A stretch of 64,000 nt of DNA, taken from Microbacterium sp. MPKO10 (GTDB lineage: Bacteria; Actinomycetota; Actinomycetes; Actinomycetales; Microbacteriaceae). Within the stretch, counting starts at the first letter, position 1, and every line of letters starts with the position of its first letter. The translations under genes were made by a program, and so were the position numbers. Of the stretch, positions 46,888-56,332 are shown piece after piece. The notes under the pieces are model-generated. The model was given only the letters and a program-made list of their open reading frames with translations, made no database searches and had not been told where the DNA came from. Where the stretch lies: contig NZ_JAPCHX010000002.1 in the NCBI RefSeq assembly GCF_026107415.2, positions 1 through 64,000 on the forward strand, in the 5' to 3' direction.

Positions 46888-47877
46888 GTGCTGATTGCAC
46901 AGCGTCCATCGCTCACCGAGGAGAACATCTCGGAGTTCCGCAGTCGTTTCGTCATCGAGCCGCTTGAGCCCGGCTTCGGTTACACACTCGGCAACTCGCT
47001 TCGTCGCACACTTCTCTCGTCGATCCCCGGCGCCGCTGTCACCAGCGTCCGCATCGACGGCGTGCTTCACGAGTTCAGCACCATTCCCGGTGTGAAGGAA
47101 GACGTCACCGAGATCATCCTCAACGTCAAGGGTCTCGTCGTCTCGAGCGAGCACGATGAGCCGATCACCGCGTACCTGCGCAAGACCGGCTCCGGCCAGG
47201 TCACGGCTGCCGACATCTCGGCTCCCGCCGGTGTCGAGGTGCACAACCCCGAACTCGTGATCGCCACGCTGAACGAAGAGGCGAAGTTCGAGCTCGAGCT
47301 CACGATCGAGCGCGGCCGCGGCTACGTCTCGGCCACGCAGAACCGCAACGAGTTCTCTGAAGCCGGACAGATCCCCGTCGACTCGATCTACTCGCCGGTC
47401 CTCAAGGTCACCTACCGCGTCGAGGCGACGCGTGCCGGTGAGCGCACCGACTTCGACCGCCTCGTCGTCGACGTCGAGACCAAGCAGGCCATCACGCCGC
47501 GCGACGCCATCGCATCGGCCGGAAGCACGCTCGTCGAGCTGTTCGGTCTCGCGAAGGAGCTCAACAACCAGGCTGAGGGAATCGAACTCGGTGCGGCTCC
47601 GGCCGAGACCGTGCTCTCGAGCGAGCTGTCTGTCCCGATCGAAGACCTCGACCTGTCGGTTCGTTCGTACAACTGCCTCAAGCGTGAGGGAATCAACACG
47701 GTTTCCGAGCTTGTCGCCCTCAGCGAGACGCAGCTCATGAACATCCGCAACTTCGGTCAGAAGTCGGTGGACGAGGTTCGCGACAAGCTCGTCGAGATGG
47801 GGCTGTCGCTCAAGGACTCGGTTCCCGGGTTCGACGGCGCACACTTCTACTCGGGCTACGAAGACGAGAACAACTGA
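46888..47877 (+). CDS. rpoA: DNA-directed RNA polymerase subunit alpha
   Basis: 329 residues. N-terminal dimer domain with [28 protein letters not shown], flexible linker, and C-terminal domain with [19 protein letters not shown] and [15 protein letters not shown] for activator/UP-element contacts. GTG start after GAAAGGAAT. Followed 46 nt later by rplQ. Confidence 0.98.
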   Translation: MLIAQRPSLTEENISEFRSRFVIEPLEPGFGYTLGNSLRRTLLSSIPGAAVTSVRIDGVLHEFSTIPGVKEDVTEIILNVKGLVVSSEHDEPITAYLRKTGSGQVTAADISAPAGVEVHNPELVIATLNEEAKFELELTIERGRGYVSATQNRNEFSEAGQIPVDSIYSPVLKVTYRVEATRAGERTDFDRLVVDVETKQAITPRDAIASAGSTLVELFGLAKELNNQAEGIELGAAPAETVLSSELSVPIEDLDLSVRSYNCLKREGINTVSELVALSETQLMNIRNFGQKSVDEVRDKLVEMGLSLKDSVPGFDGAHFYSGYEDENN

Positions 47878-47923
47878 CGGTCAGTCGTAAGACGGTCCGA
47901 GATCAATCTGGAGAAACACGACA

Positions 47924-48520
47924 ATGCCTAAGCCCACCAAGGGACCCCGCCTCGGAGGCAGCGCAGCGCACCAGCGTCTGATGCTCGCCAACCTCTCTGC
48001 GGCCCTGTTCACCCACAAGAGCATCACCACGACCGAGACCAAGGCCAAGCGCCTGCGTCCGTTCGCCGAGCGTCTCGTCACGTTCGCGAAGCGCGGTGAC
48101 TTGCACTCGCGCCGTCGCGTGCTGTCGACGATCGGCGACAAGACCGTCGTGCACGAGCTGTTCACGCAGATCGCGCCGCTCGTCGCCGAGCGCGAGGGTG
48201 GCTACACACGCATCACGAAGATCGGCAACCGCAAGGGCGACAACGCTCCCATGGCCGTGATCGAGCTCGTTCTCGAGCCCGTCACGCCGAAGGCGAAGCC
48301 GGCCAAGAAGACGGCGGCCGCTGAAGCGCCGAAGGCTGAAGAGCCCGCGGACGAGACACCCGAGGAGACTCCGGAAGAGGAGACCACGGATGCTCCCGCC
48401 GAGGACACCGCTGAGGAGTCGACAGAGGCAGCAGAGGACGCTCCCGAGGCTTCCGCTGAAGACGCTCCCGCCGAGGACGCAGCTGACGAGACGGCAGAGT
48501 CCGAGGACGACGCCAAGTAA
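47924..48520 (+). CDS. rplQ: 50S ribosomal protein L17 with acidic C-terminal tail
   Basis: 198 residues against ~120-130 in E. coli. The core ([56 protein letters not shown]) covers the first ~120 residues. The last ~75 are Glu/Ala/Pro/Thr-rich and strongly acidic, with repeats of the APAEDTAEE type. Acidic tails of this kind occur in other actinobacterial L17. Ends the alpha operon; a terminator follows. Confidence 0.96.
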   Translation: MPKPTKGPRLGGSAAHQRLMLANLSAALFTHKSITTTETKAKRLRPFAERLVTFAKRGDLHSRRRVLSTIGDKTVVHELFTQIAPLVAEREGGYTRITKIGNRKGDNAPMAVIELVLEPVTPKAKPAKKTAAAEAPKAEEPADETPEETPEEETTDAPAEDTAEESTEAAEDAPEASAEDAPAEDAADETAESEDDAK

Positions 48521-48535
48521 GCAGCATCCTGCGCT

Positions 48536-48573
48536 GAAGGCCCCCGAGAATCTCACGATTCTCGGGGGCCTTC
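48536..48573 (+). terminator. Alpha operon terminator
   Basis: Perfect 17-bp stem (48536-48552 with 48557-48573) with a TCAC loop, 15 nt after the rplQ stop; no T-run. Confidence 0.88.
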
Positions 48574-48611
48574 GCCGTGAGGGCCGTGACCCGTATGGTT
48601 ATCTCCGCGGT

Positions 48612-48617
48612 TAGACT
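48612..48617 (+). promoter_or_regulatory. Putative -10 box (TAGACT), leaderless
   Basis: TAGACT ends 7 nt before the GTG at 48625. The same hexamer and spacing recur before truA. Confidence 0.5.
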
Positions 48618-48624
48618 CGGCCAG

Positions 48625-50557
48625 GTGACTGACAACGCGATTACCGAACTTCTGGACGCCACGCGACTGAACGGACTCACGGCCACACGGGCCGGTCACC
48701 TCGTCGCATCCATCTCCACCCCCACCGCCGAGGGCAACGCGTACGTCTCAGCGCTTGCGGAGCTGACGGACGACGGAGCACCGCGGCTCACGCGCGGTGA
48801 CGTGTCAGCATCCTCGCCCGCGATCACCGACGACGGGCACGTTCTGTTCGTGTCGAAGCGTGTGGGCGAAGATAACTCCGAGGCGAAAGACGGCTCCGTC
48901 TGGTGCCTCCCGCCGCGCGGTGAGGCGCGGCAGCTCGCGACGCGCCCCGGCGGTTTCGGTTCGCTGCGGACTGCGGCGGGCGTGGTTGTGGCGGAACTCG
49001 CCGTGCACTCGCAGGCGACGACAGAGAAAGAGCACGCCGATCTGTCGAAGACCCGCACCGACGCGAAGGTGTCGGCGGCGCTGCACGCAGGGTTCCCGAC
49101 GCGGTATTGGGACAGTGATCTGGGGCCGACGCGGAGCACGCTCGCGGTGGCGACCCTTCCCGCCGATCTCGACGCGGCAACCACCCGCCCCGCTCCGACG
49201 CCGGAATCCGACGACGAGTCGGCGCCCCAGCCGCTCACCTTCGAGTATGCGCGGATGCCCGCCGGGCGCCTGACCGACTGGACGCTCGCCGATGACGGGT
49301 CGTTCGCCCTCGCGTCGCTGCAGATCAGCATCCCGGCGAAGCTCATGGCTCAGCAGGTGTGGCGGATCGACCTGCGCGGTGGTGAGCCGCGACTGCTTGT
49401 CGACGCAGATCCGAAGGGGCGTGACGAGGTGGAGGCAGGGCCGATCTCGCCAGATGGCACACGTGCCGTGATCGGGCGCTTCACGAACTGGACGGCCGAG
49501 CAGAGCCTCAGCGCTCGCCTTCAGCTGCTCGACCTGACGACGGGCGCGGTCTCGGAGCTGTGGCCGGAACACGACTTCTGGGCGAACCCGGTGTGGCTCG
49601 ACGACACGACGATCGTCGCGGTGAGTGACGATTCCGGGCGCGGTTCGGTGTGGATCGGTGGGCTTCAGGACTCCCAGCCGCACCGCCTGGCGGGAGGGCC
49701 AGAGCAGAAGCGCGCATTCGGCGGTCTCGTGGTGCACGGGGATCGCCTTGTCGCCGTTGCCTCGGCTGTCGATGTCGCCCCGCATCCCGTGGCGATCGAC
49801 CCGTCAACGGGTGCCGTGACAGATCTGCCGAACCCGGCGCACACGCTCGATGCTCCGGGGGAACTGCGCGAGATCACGGCGACCGCAGACGACGGAACGA
49901 TGGTGCGCGCGTGGTTGCGCGTGCCGAGCGGCGACGGGCCGCATCCGCTTGTCGTCTTCGCCCATGGCGGGCCGTGGGGGTCGTGGAACGCCTGGACCTA
50001 CCGGTGGAACCCGAACCCGTTTGTCGCCGCCGGCTACGCCGTGCTGCTTCCGGACCCGGCGATTTCGACCGGCTATGGTCAGCGCATGATCGACCGCGGC
50101 CAGCAGCTACGGCGGTTACATGGCGAACTGGGTGGCCGGCCACACCGGAACGCGGTTTCGCTGCATCGTCACGCACGCCTCGCTCTGGAACACCGAGTCG
50201 ATGGGATCGACGACGGACAACGACGGCTGGGACGAGCCGATGCGGGTGCAGAACGAGCAGTACTCGCCCCACCGGTTCGTTGCAGACATCCAGGTGCCCA
50301 TGCTCGTCATACACGGTGACCGCGACTATCGGGTGCCGATCGCTCAGGGCCAGCAGCTCTGGTACGACCTGCTCACCCATTCGGCGACGCCGCGCGATGC
50401 AGACGGTCACACGCAGCACCGGTACCTGTACTTTCCTGACGAGGGCCATTGGATCCTCGGGCGCGGAAATGCGCAGGTCTGGTATGAGACGTTCCTCGGA
50501 TTCCTCGACACGCACGTGCGCGGGGTCGAGGCCGTCAGGCCGGCCACGCTCGGCTGA
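48625..50557 (+). pseudogene. S9-family (prolyl oligopeptidase/acylaminoacyl peptidase type) peptidase, disrupted by an internal deletion and frameshift
   Basis: The first ~491 codons encode an N-terminal beta-propeller and the start of an alpha/beta hydrolase (PLVVFAHGGPWGSWNAWTY, DPAISTGYGQRMIDRG). Near 50098-50105 the frame changes: the original frame runs on as nonsense to a stop at 50319, while the hydrolase resumes in another frame as SSYGGYMANWVAGHTGTRF, with MLVIHGDRDYRVP and DEGHWIL (acid and His residues) to 50557. By comparison with the family, ~35-45 codons between the GYGQ motif and the nucleophile-Ser motif are missing, a length not divisible by three. The product would lack the active site. 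A sequencing or assembly error is possible but a simple 1-nt error would not explain the missing residues. Confidence 0.82.
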
Positions 50558-50567
50558 ACCCGCTCGA

Positions 50568-50573
50568 TAAACT
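50568..50573 (+). promoter_or_regulatory. Putative -10 box (TAAACT), leaderless
   Basis: TAAACT ends 6 nt before the ATG at 50580, just after the peptidase remnant. The GAAGG in between could alternatively act as a close ribosome binding site. Confidence 0.45.
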
Positions 50574-50579
50574 GAAGGC

Positions 50580-51620
50580 ATGACAGACTCCGCCGCCCCG
50601 CTTCGCGACCGTGTCGCCGCACCGGAACTCGAGCTCCCACAGCATCCGGATATCGCCTGCTGGAGGCCCGCGACGCTCGACGACCTCGACGCCATGATGG
50701 TGCTGATGGATGCTGCGGATCACGTCGATCATCCGGCATCCACAACCACACGCGCGCAGATCGAGAACGCCCTCAGATCGTCGATGCTCATCATGGCCGA
50801 CGACACACTTGTGGGCGAGAGCGCCTCTGGTGTGCTCATCACGGCGGGCATCGTCGCTGAGGCACAGGCCCAGTCGACGCGCGTGCAGGTATACCTGGAG
50901 GGCACGGTGCACCCCGAGTGGCGTGGCCGCGGCATCGGGCGCCAGCTGCTGGCCTGGCAGCGAGACCGTGCCCTGCAGATTCTCGCCCGGTCGCCGCACG
51001 CCCTGCCGGGTTGGATCATGGTTGACCAGGAACAGGGAAACATCGCGGGTCAGCACCTCAGCGAGCGAGCCGGGTTCACGCTGACCCGGTATTTCACCGA
51101 GATGGAGCGCCGCCTAGCCGACCCCGTCGAGACTGTCGAGACTCTGGCAGACGTCCGCATCGTACCGCTGACGGATGCGCTCGTTGAGTCGGCGCGACTC
51201 GCCCGCAACGATGCATTCCGTGACCACTGGGGCAGCCAGCCAACCACGCGCGAGCGCTGGGAGCACATGACCTCGGCACCCGAGTTCCGGGGCGATCTCA
51301 GCCGCGTGGCGATCGAGAAGACGGATGCTGACGAGCCGCGCGTCGTCGCGTTCGCACTCATCTCGGTAAACAAGCGCGACTGGGAGTCGGCAGGGTATTC
51401 CAAGGCGTATATCGAGTACATCGGGGTGGTGCGCGATCATCGCGGAGAGAAGCTTGCCCCGGCGATCATCACCGAGGCGCTGCAGAGCCTGCGCGATGCG
51501 GGAATCGAGCGCGCGACACTCGATGTGGACTCCGAGAGTCCGACGGGCGCGAACACCCTCTACGAGCGGATGGGCTTCGTCGCCGGAGGCCGCACATTCT
51601 CGTACGTTCTTGAGGTCTAG
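50580..51620 (+). CDS. Tandem GNAT acetyltransferase
   Basis: 346 residues with two GNAT domains. The first (~25-180) has the acetyl-CoA loop VHPEWRGRGIGRQLLAW; the second (~190-346) has EYIGVVRDHRGEKLAPAIITEAL and NTLYERMGFVAGGR. Double-GNAT architecture resembles mycothiol synthase (MshD), but many actinobacterial paralogues have other or unknown acceptors, so the substrate is not assigned. No membrane segment. Own promoter likely. Confidence 0.85.
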   Translation: MTDSAAPLRDRVAAPELELPQHPDIACWRPATLDDLDAMMVLMDAADHVDHPASTTTRAQIENALRSSMLIMADDTLVGESASGVLITAGIVAEAQAQSTRVQVYLEGTVHPEWRGRGIGRQLLAWQRDRALQILARSPHALPGWIMVDQEQGNIAGQHLSERAGFTLTRYFTEMERRLADPVETVETLADVRIVPLTDALVESARLARNDAFRDHWGSQPTTRERWEHMTSAPEFRGDLSRVAIEKTDADEPRVVAFALISVNKRDWESAGYSKAYIEYIGVVRDHRGEKLAPAIITEALQSLRDAGIERATLDVDSESPTGANTLYERMGFVAGGRTFSYVLEV

Positions 51621-51635
51621 CCAGCCGGATGCTGG

Positions 51636-53504
51636 TCAGCGCACGACCGGCAGGTTATAGCCGTGCTGCTCGGTCACCGCTGGTGGGAGATCGGCGAGCA
51701 CCTGCAGTGAGTGCGTGATCGCCTCGGCATACAGGACGCCGCCGTCGTAGCCGGGGTGGATGTGATCGGCGGCGAGCAGCTCATCGGCGCGCGGATCGAT
51801 CGCGTCTCTCCAATCCGCCACGACCGAGGTCCGGTGTCGAGCCGCGAACGCATCGAGGTCGGCGTTCACTCCGTCGATCCAGTCGCGTGGCGCATAGGCG
51901 TTGACCAGAATGAGGTGACGGTCCGGGCCGATGACGTCCATGATCTGGTCGAGGGTGGCTGGATCGACGGGACCGTTCGTTCCGAGCCCGATGACGACGG
52001 TGCTGCGCAGCTGCCCCTCGCTCTTCAGCCCCTCGAGAATCCCCGGTGCCGTGTACATGGACCGAGAGACGGCTGCATCGATGGCGATGCCGGGCAACGC
52101 GTCCTCGAGGGCGGGTGCCGCGGCCAGCATGACGGAGTCGCCGACCGCGGTGATGTTCTCGCCGGTGATTGTCGACGTGGGCGACTCCGACGGATCCGGT
52201 TTCGAGCCCTTGGCCTCCGAGGCTTTCTGTGCATTCGCGATGAGCGTCTCGACCGATGACTTCTGCGGGGCGACGGCCATGGCCGTGCCCGTTGACCCGA
52301 TGAGCACGACGGTCACGGCAATGATTGCCGTGGCGAGTCCCGCGCGCGGAACACTGCGCCGGAACGCCCCCAGAAGTGCGCGGCCGCAGTCGCGGAATCC
52401 GCGACGTCGCACGGGAGTCTCGACGTACCGGAACGACAGTTCCGAGGCCAGGAGCGTCACGACGATCGCGAGGAGTGAGATGCTGATTGGCGGCGCTCCC
52501 GATGCCGATGAGCCGCCCCAGGCGAGTGCCAACGTGAAGACGGGCCAATGCCAGAGATAGACACCGTATGAGCGGCGGCCCAGCCAGCGCAGGGCACCGG
52601 CATCGAGCCTCGAACCGAGCAGCGACCCCGGGCGGATCGCGGCGGCGATCACGATCACGGTCAAAAGCGACGCGAGCGCGAGGCCTCCCCGGTATGTCGC
52701 GTCGTCACCGTCTCCCAGTGAGAAAGTCAGCACCGCGACCCCGATGAGCGCGAGCGAACCGGCGACGTCGAATGAGCCGCGGATCACCGGGCCGTTGCGT
52801 TTCGGCAGTCCCGCGCCGAGACGCCCCTCGAGAAGGACGGCGAGTGCAGCGCCCAGCAAGAGTCCGAATGCATGCGTGTCGGTTCCGTAATAGACGCGGG
52901 TGGCGTCGCTCCCCGAGATGAAGAGCGTGCTCATCCAGAGTGCCGAGCCGATGGATGCTGCCACGAGAACACCCGCGCGAAGCCACCGCGACGGCAGAAG
53001 CAGCAGAGCGAGAAGCAGCAGCGGCCAGACGATGTAGAACTGCTCCTCAACAGCGAGTGACCACAGGGTGCGGAACATCTCGGGGGAGAGGGCGTCGAAG
53101 TAGGAACCGCCCGACACGATCTCGACCCAGTTGTAGCTGAACGTTGCTGCGCCGAATATCTGTCTGCCGATGCGGACGAGCACATCGCCGCCGATGAGCA
53201 GGGCGGCAGTTGTCGAGGCGGTGACGACGAGAACCAGGGCGGGGAGGATGCGGCGCGCTCGCCGCGTCCAGAAACCGCGCAGGCTGACACGGCCCTGTGT
53301 GTCGCGCTCGCGGATGAGCAAACTGGTGATGAGAAAACCCGAGATGACGAAGAACACGTCAACACCGATGAAGCCGCCGGGAAGCGCTCCGGGGAACAGA
53401 TGGTAGACGAGCACCCCGGCCACGGCAAGCGCGCGCAGCCCGTCGAGTCCCGCATAGTGGATGCGGGCGGCGGGCTGAGAGAGGGCGGAAGCTGTTGTCA
53501 CCAT
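51636..53504 (-). CDS. Acyltransferase-3 membrane protein with C-terminal SGNH domain (OafA/OatA-like)
   Basis: 622 residues. The N-terminal ~380 residues hold about ten membrane helices of the acyltransferase-3 family (YAGLDGLRALAVAGVLVYH, GGFIGVDVFFVISGFLITSLL, LWSLAVEEQFYIVWPL). A linker and one more helix lead to an extracytoplasmic SGNH-like domain with ITAVGDSVMLAAAPAL and AADHIHPGYDGG (Ser, Asp, His). Such proteins O-acetylate peptidoglycan or surface glycans, taking acetyl from the cytosol. The ATG at 53504 is chosen since homology begins there; an open frame upstream to 53648 looks non-coding. Convergent with the GNAT gene (15-nt gap). Confidence 0.88.
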   Translation of the reverse strand: MVTTASALSQPAARIHYAGLDGLRALAVAGVLVYHLFPGALPGGFIGVDVFFVISGFLITSLLIRERDTQGRVSLRGFWTRRARRILPALVLVVTASTTAALLIGGDVLVRIGRQIFGAATFSYNWVEIVSGGSYFDALSPEMFRTLWSLAVEEQFYIVWPLLLLALLLLPSRWLRAGVLVAASIGSALWMSTLFISGSDATRVYYGTDTHAFGLLLGAALAVLLEGRLGAGLPKRNGPVIRGSFDVAGSLALIGVAVLTFSLGDGDDATYRGGLALASLLTVIVIAAAIRPGSLLGSRLDAGALRWLGRRSYGVYLWHWPVFTLALAWGGSSASGAPPISISLLAIVVTLLASELSFRYVETPVRRRGFRDCGRALLGAFRRSVPRAGLATAIIAVTVVLIGSTGTAMAVAPQKSSVETLIANAQKASEAKGSKPDPSESPTSTITGENITAVGDSVMLAAAPALEDALPGIAIDAAVSRSMYTAPGILEGLKSEGQLRSTVVIGLGTNGPVDPATLDQIMDVIGPDRHLILVNAYAPRDWIDGVNADLDAFAARHRTSVVADWRDAIDPRADELLAADHIHPGYDGGVLYAEAITHSLQVLADLPPAVTEQHGYNLPVVR

Positions 53505-53566
53505 GGAACCGATCGAGGATATCTCTCGAGAGTGAGTGGCGCATGAGAACCGATGTTGCTGTGCTC

Positions 53567-53572
53567 TAGCCT
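53567..53572 (+). promoter_or_regulatory. Putative -10 box (TAGCCT), leaderless
   Basis: TAGCCT ends 6 nt before the ATG at 53579, in the divergent gap with the acyltransferase gene. Confidence 0.45.
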
Positions 53573-53578
53573 GATGCG

Positions 53579-54430
53579 ATGGACACCTGGCATCACGGAC
53601 TTCTCGAGACGGCACCCGCTCGCTTCGTCGAGCAGCACCTGAGCGCACCCGTGCTTGTCGACGATCTGTCGTGGGGACTCGTCGATACGGCCGTCCTCTG
53701 GGTTCGTGACGGCGATCGCGATGTGATTGTGAAGACGGCTGGTCCGGGCAATCATCATATTGGGCGGGAAATTACGGCGAATGAGTCGTACACGTCCCCG
53801 CTGGTTGGCAGCAACCGCACGGGGAGGCTCATCGCCGCTGACCGCACGGCGAACACGCTCATCCTCTCGTATCAGCACGGGAACCTGATCGACGGGACGG
53901 TCTCTGAGTTCGACCCTGATGTCTATGCGCAGGCGGGGGCGGTGCTCCGCGAACTGCACGGGCAGGAGTCGCGTGTTGATGACGACTACGAGATTCGTGT
54001 CACCGATCGTGCCGTGCGCTGGCTCGATGGTGAGCACCGCATCGCTCCCGATGTCGAGGCGGAGGCTCGCAGCATCCTCTCGTCGTATCGTCCGATGCCG
54101 ATCACGGTTGTGCCCACGCATGGTGACTGGCAGCCGCGCAATTGGCTGATCGACAACGGCTGGCTGCGCGTCATTGATTTCGGGCGCTTTGCCTTCCGGC
54201 CGCCCGCGACGGACCTGTGCCGCATCGCTGAAAAGCAGTGGCGTGAGAATCCGGTATTAGAGGACGCCTTTGTGGCGGGCTTCGGTCGGGACCCGCGCGA
54301 CGAGTTCGTCTGGCCGATGGATCTGCTGCGTGAGGCGATCGGAACCGCCTGCTGGGCGTTCCAGGTCGGCGATGCGGATTTTGAGGAGCACGGTCTCCGG
54401 CTTCTCGATGAGGCGATCGCGCGTTTCTGA
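53579..54430 (+). CDS. Aminoglycoside phosphotransferase (APH)-fold protein
   Basis: 283 residues. Kinase-like motifs: DVIVKTAG (ATP lysine), VVPTHGDWQPRNWLID (catalytic HxD-N) and VIDFGRFAFRPPATDL (metal-binding Asp). The family includes antibiotic, choline, homoserine and other small-molecule kinases; nothing here points to a specific substrate, so resistance should not be assumed. Probably leaderless. Stands alone between the acyltransferase and truA. Confidence 0.82.
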   Translation: MDTWHHGLLETAPARFVEQHLSAPVLVDDLSWGLVDTAVLWVRDGDRDVIVKTAGPGNHHIGREITANESYTSPLVGSNRTGRLIAADRTANTLILSYQHGNLIDGTVSEFDPDVYAQAGAVLRELHGQESRVDDDYEIRVTDRAVRWLDGEHRIAPDVEAEARSILSSYRPMPITVVPTHGDWQPRNWLIDNGWLRVIDFGRFAFRPPATDLCRIAEKQWRENPVLEDAFVAGFGRDPRDEFVWPMDLLREAIGTACWAFQVGDADFEEHGLRLLDEAIARF

Positions 54431-54536
54431 TCGCTCGTCGTGCGAAAGCCATGCAGAGACCGCGACGTTTCGACGTGGCTCATGACGAACAGGTCACCCG
54501 GCCATCGCCGGGCACGTCCTGGTGATGCGGCGTCGA

Positions 54537-54542
54537 TAGACT
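54537..54542 (+). promoter_or_regulatory. Putative -10 box (TAGACT), leaderless
   Basis: TAGACT ends 7 nt before the truA GTG. Confidence 0.5.
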
Positions 54543-54549
54543 GAGCGCC

Positions 54550-55431
54550 GTGACCGACCAGCATCCGCCTGCCACACGATTCCGGCTCGACATCGCGTAC
54601 GACGGAACGGACTTCTCCGGGTGGGCGAGACAGCCGGAGCTGCGCACCGTGCAGGGGGCGCTGGAAGACGCCATCGCGCGCGTCTTCGGCCGTCGCGGGG
54701 ATGAGCCAGGGCTGACCGTCGCCGGACGCACCGATGCCGGGGTTCACGCGACGGGTCAAGTGGCCCATGTCGATCTGCTCGAGCGGCACGTCGAAGCGTT
54801 GACCCGGCAGAAGCGGCGGGATGCTGTGCCGCAGAGTCCCGGTGAGGTCTTCGCGCGTCGCATCAACGGTGTTCTCGGTCGACGCTCCGATGTCGTGGTC
54901 ACGGCGGCGCGCGAGGCTCCCGACGGGTTTGACGCGCGGTTCTCGGCGTCGTGGCGTCGGTACGCGTATCGGATCGCCGACGATGTCACCGGACGGAACC
55001 CGCTTGAGCGCAGCACCGTTGTCTGGCATCCGGGAACCCTCAATGTCGAGGCAATGGATGCCGCGGCCCGTGAACTCGTCGGGTTGCACGACTTCGGTGC
55101 CTACTGCAAGCCGCGCGAGGGGGCCACGACGATTCGCACGCTGCAGGATTTTCGGTGGATCCGGGATGCTGCGGGCCACGTCGTCGCCGAGGTGAAGGCC
55201 GATGCCTTCTGTCACAGCATGGTCCGTTCGCTGACGGGTGCCTGCGTCGCCGTCGGTGAGGGGCGGCTCAGCGCAGACGATCTCGTGCGGCTCAGAGATG
55301 CGGGCGAGCGGACGAGCGCGTTCGCGGTGATGCCGGCACACGGGCTGGTTCTCGTGCAGGTCGGTTACCCGGAAGATGACCTGCTTGCCGCGCGTGCTGA
55401 ACTCACGCGCGCCAAACGGTCACTCGACTGA
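54550..55431 (+). CDS. truA: tRNA pseudouridine(38-40) synthase
   Basis: 293 residues. IAYDGTDFSGWARQPELRTVQG at the start, catalytic Asp62 in GRTDAGVHATGQVAH, and FCHSMVRSLTGACVAVGEG near the C-terminus. Modifies the tRNA anticodon stem-loop. Classical neighbour of rplQ, here separated from it by four accessory genes. GTG start, probably leaderless. Confidence 0.96.
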   Translation: MTDQHPPATRFRLDIAYDGTDFSGWARQPELRTVQGALEDAIARVFGRRGDEPGLTVAGRTDAGVHATGQVAHVDLLERHVEALTRQKRRDAVPQSPGEVFARRINGVLGRRSDVVVTAAREAPDGFDARFSASWRRYAYRIADDVTGRNPLERSTVVWHPGTLNVEAMDAAARELVGLHDFGAYCKPREGATTIRTLQDFRWIRDAAGHVVAEVKADAFCHSMVRSLTGACVAVGEGRLSADDLVRLRDAGERTSAFAVMPAHGLVLVQVGYPEDDLLAARAELTRAKRSLD

Positions 55432-55644
55432 GCTGCTGGCTCGAGGAACCTCGTTTAAAGACGGAGCGAGGAGCGACGTCCGAATGCCGCTGTCGCACGC
55501 TTCTGGCCGGACAGATGGTGGAGTGCGGACGCCATATTCACGTCGGCAACGCGGGCGACACCGCGCGCGAGTAGTGTTCGATCCGGCATCGGGTCTGTGC
55601 GTTGTGCTTTGTGGGGCAGGGCAGTGCGTGCGACAGCATCCCGG

Positions 55645-55650
55645 TATAAT
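55645..55650 (+). promoter_or_regulatory. Perfect TATAAT hexamer upstream of rplM (possible first promoter)
   Basis: A consensus -10 hexamer with only a poor -35 (CAGTGC) at 17-nt spacing. It could be an additional promoter ~210 nt before rplM. The preceding 55432-55640 stretch has no gene I can support. Confidence 0.4.
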
Positions 55651-55698
55651 CTCGTGAGTGACAGCGTGTTGTCTGCGACAGCATCCAGGCCCTGCGAA

Positions 55699-55727
55699 TT
55701 GACCGGCTGACCGGCGTCGCGTAGCAT
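55699..55727 (+). promoter_or_regulatory. rplM-rpsI promoter
   Basis: TTGACC, 17-nt spacer, TAGCAT. The -35 and spacing match the str promoter exactly. Leader of about 130 nt. Confidence 0.75.
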
Positions 55728-55789
55728 AGCTCGTTGGTGCTGTGCCCGTTTTCTGGCTCGCACCCGTAGTTGAGCCCTCCACCTGCGGA

Positions 55790-55806
55790 GTTCACGTCAC
55801 GTGAAC
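55790..55806 (+). promoter_or_regulatory. Hairpin in the rplM leader
   Basis: GTTCACG-TCA-CGTGAAC: a perfect 7-bp stem with 3-nt loop ~60 nt before rplM. L13 leaders are autoregulated in some bacteria; no match to a known class is claimed. Confidence 0.4.
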
Positions 55807-55863
55807 GCCCAACGGAGCGGGATTCACGAACGTCCAACTAACGATTAGGAAAGCAGCACTACT

Positions 55864-56310
55864 GTGACGCGCACTTACTCTCCCAAGGCCAGTGAGATCC
55901 AGCGTGACTGGATCGTCATCGACGCTGAAGATGTCGTTCTCGGCCGTCTGGCAAGCCACACTGCCGTTCTTCTTCGCGGCAAGCACAAGCCGACATTCGT
56001 CAACCACCTCGACACCGGTGACTTCGTCATCATCGTCAACGCCGCCAAGGTCGCCCTCAGCGGCGACAAGCTTCAGAAGAAGCGCGCCTACCGCCACTCG
56101 GGCTACCCGGGCGGTCTCTCCTCCATGAGCTACGGCGAACTCCTCGAGAAGAACCCTGTTCGCGCCGTCGAAAAGGCAGTTCGCGGGATGCTCCCGAAGA
56201 ACTCGCTCGGTCGTGCTCAGCTGGGCAAGCTCAAGGTGTACGCAGGCAGCGAGCACCCGCACGCCGCTCAGCAGCCGAAGCCGTACTCATTCGACCAGGT
56301 CGCGCAGTAA
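55864..56310 (+). CDS. rplM: 50S ribosomal protein L13
   Basis: 148 residues. [30 protein letters not shown] and the C-terminal [23 protein letters not shown] are typical. GTG start with AGGAAAGC upstream. 22 nt before rpsI, its standard partner. Confidence 0.98.
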   Translation: MTRTYSPKASEIQRDWIVIDAEDVVLGRLASHTAVLLRGKHKPTFVNHLDTGDFVIIVNAAKVALSGDKLQKKRAYRHSGYPGGLSSMSYGELLEKNPVRAVEKAVRGMLPKNSLGRAQLGKLKVYAGSEHPHAAQQPKPYSFDQVAQ

Positions 56311-56332
56311 GCGCCCGCAAAGCTAAGGATTC

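Noticed and set aside
50098-50120. Programmed frameshift in the S9 peptidase gene
   Set aside because: No slippery heptamer or downstream structure is apparent, and residues expected between the two frames are missing, so a deletion fits better.
51505-51635. Terminator between the convergent GNAT and acyltransferase genes
   Set aside because: Only 15 nt separate the stops and no convincing stem-loop is visible.
53579-54430. Aminoglycoside resistance gene
   Set aside because: Only the general APH kinase fold can be seen; the family covers many metabolic kinases, so a resistance label is not supported.
55432-55640. tRNA or small RNA gene before rplM
   Set aside because: I looked for acceptor-stem, T-loop and anticodon patterns and found none; only promoter-like sequences are supported.
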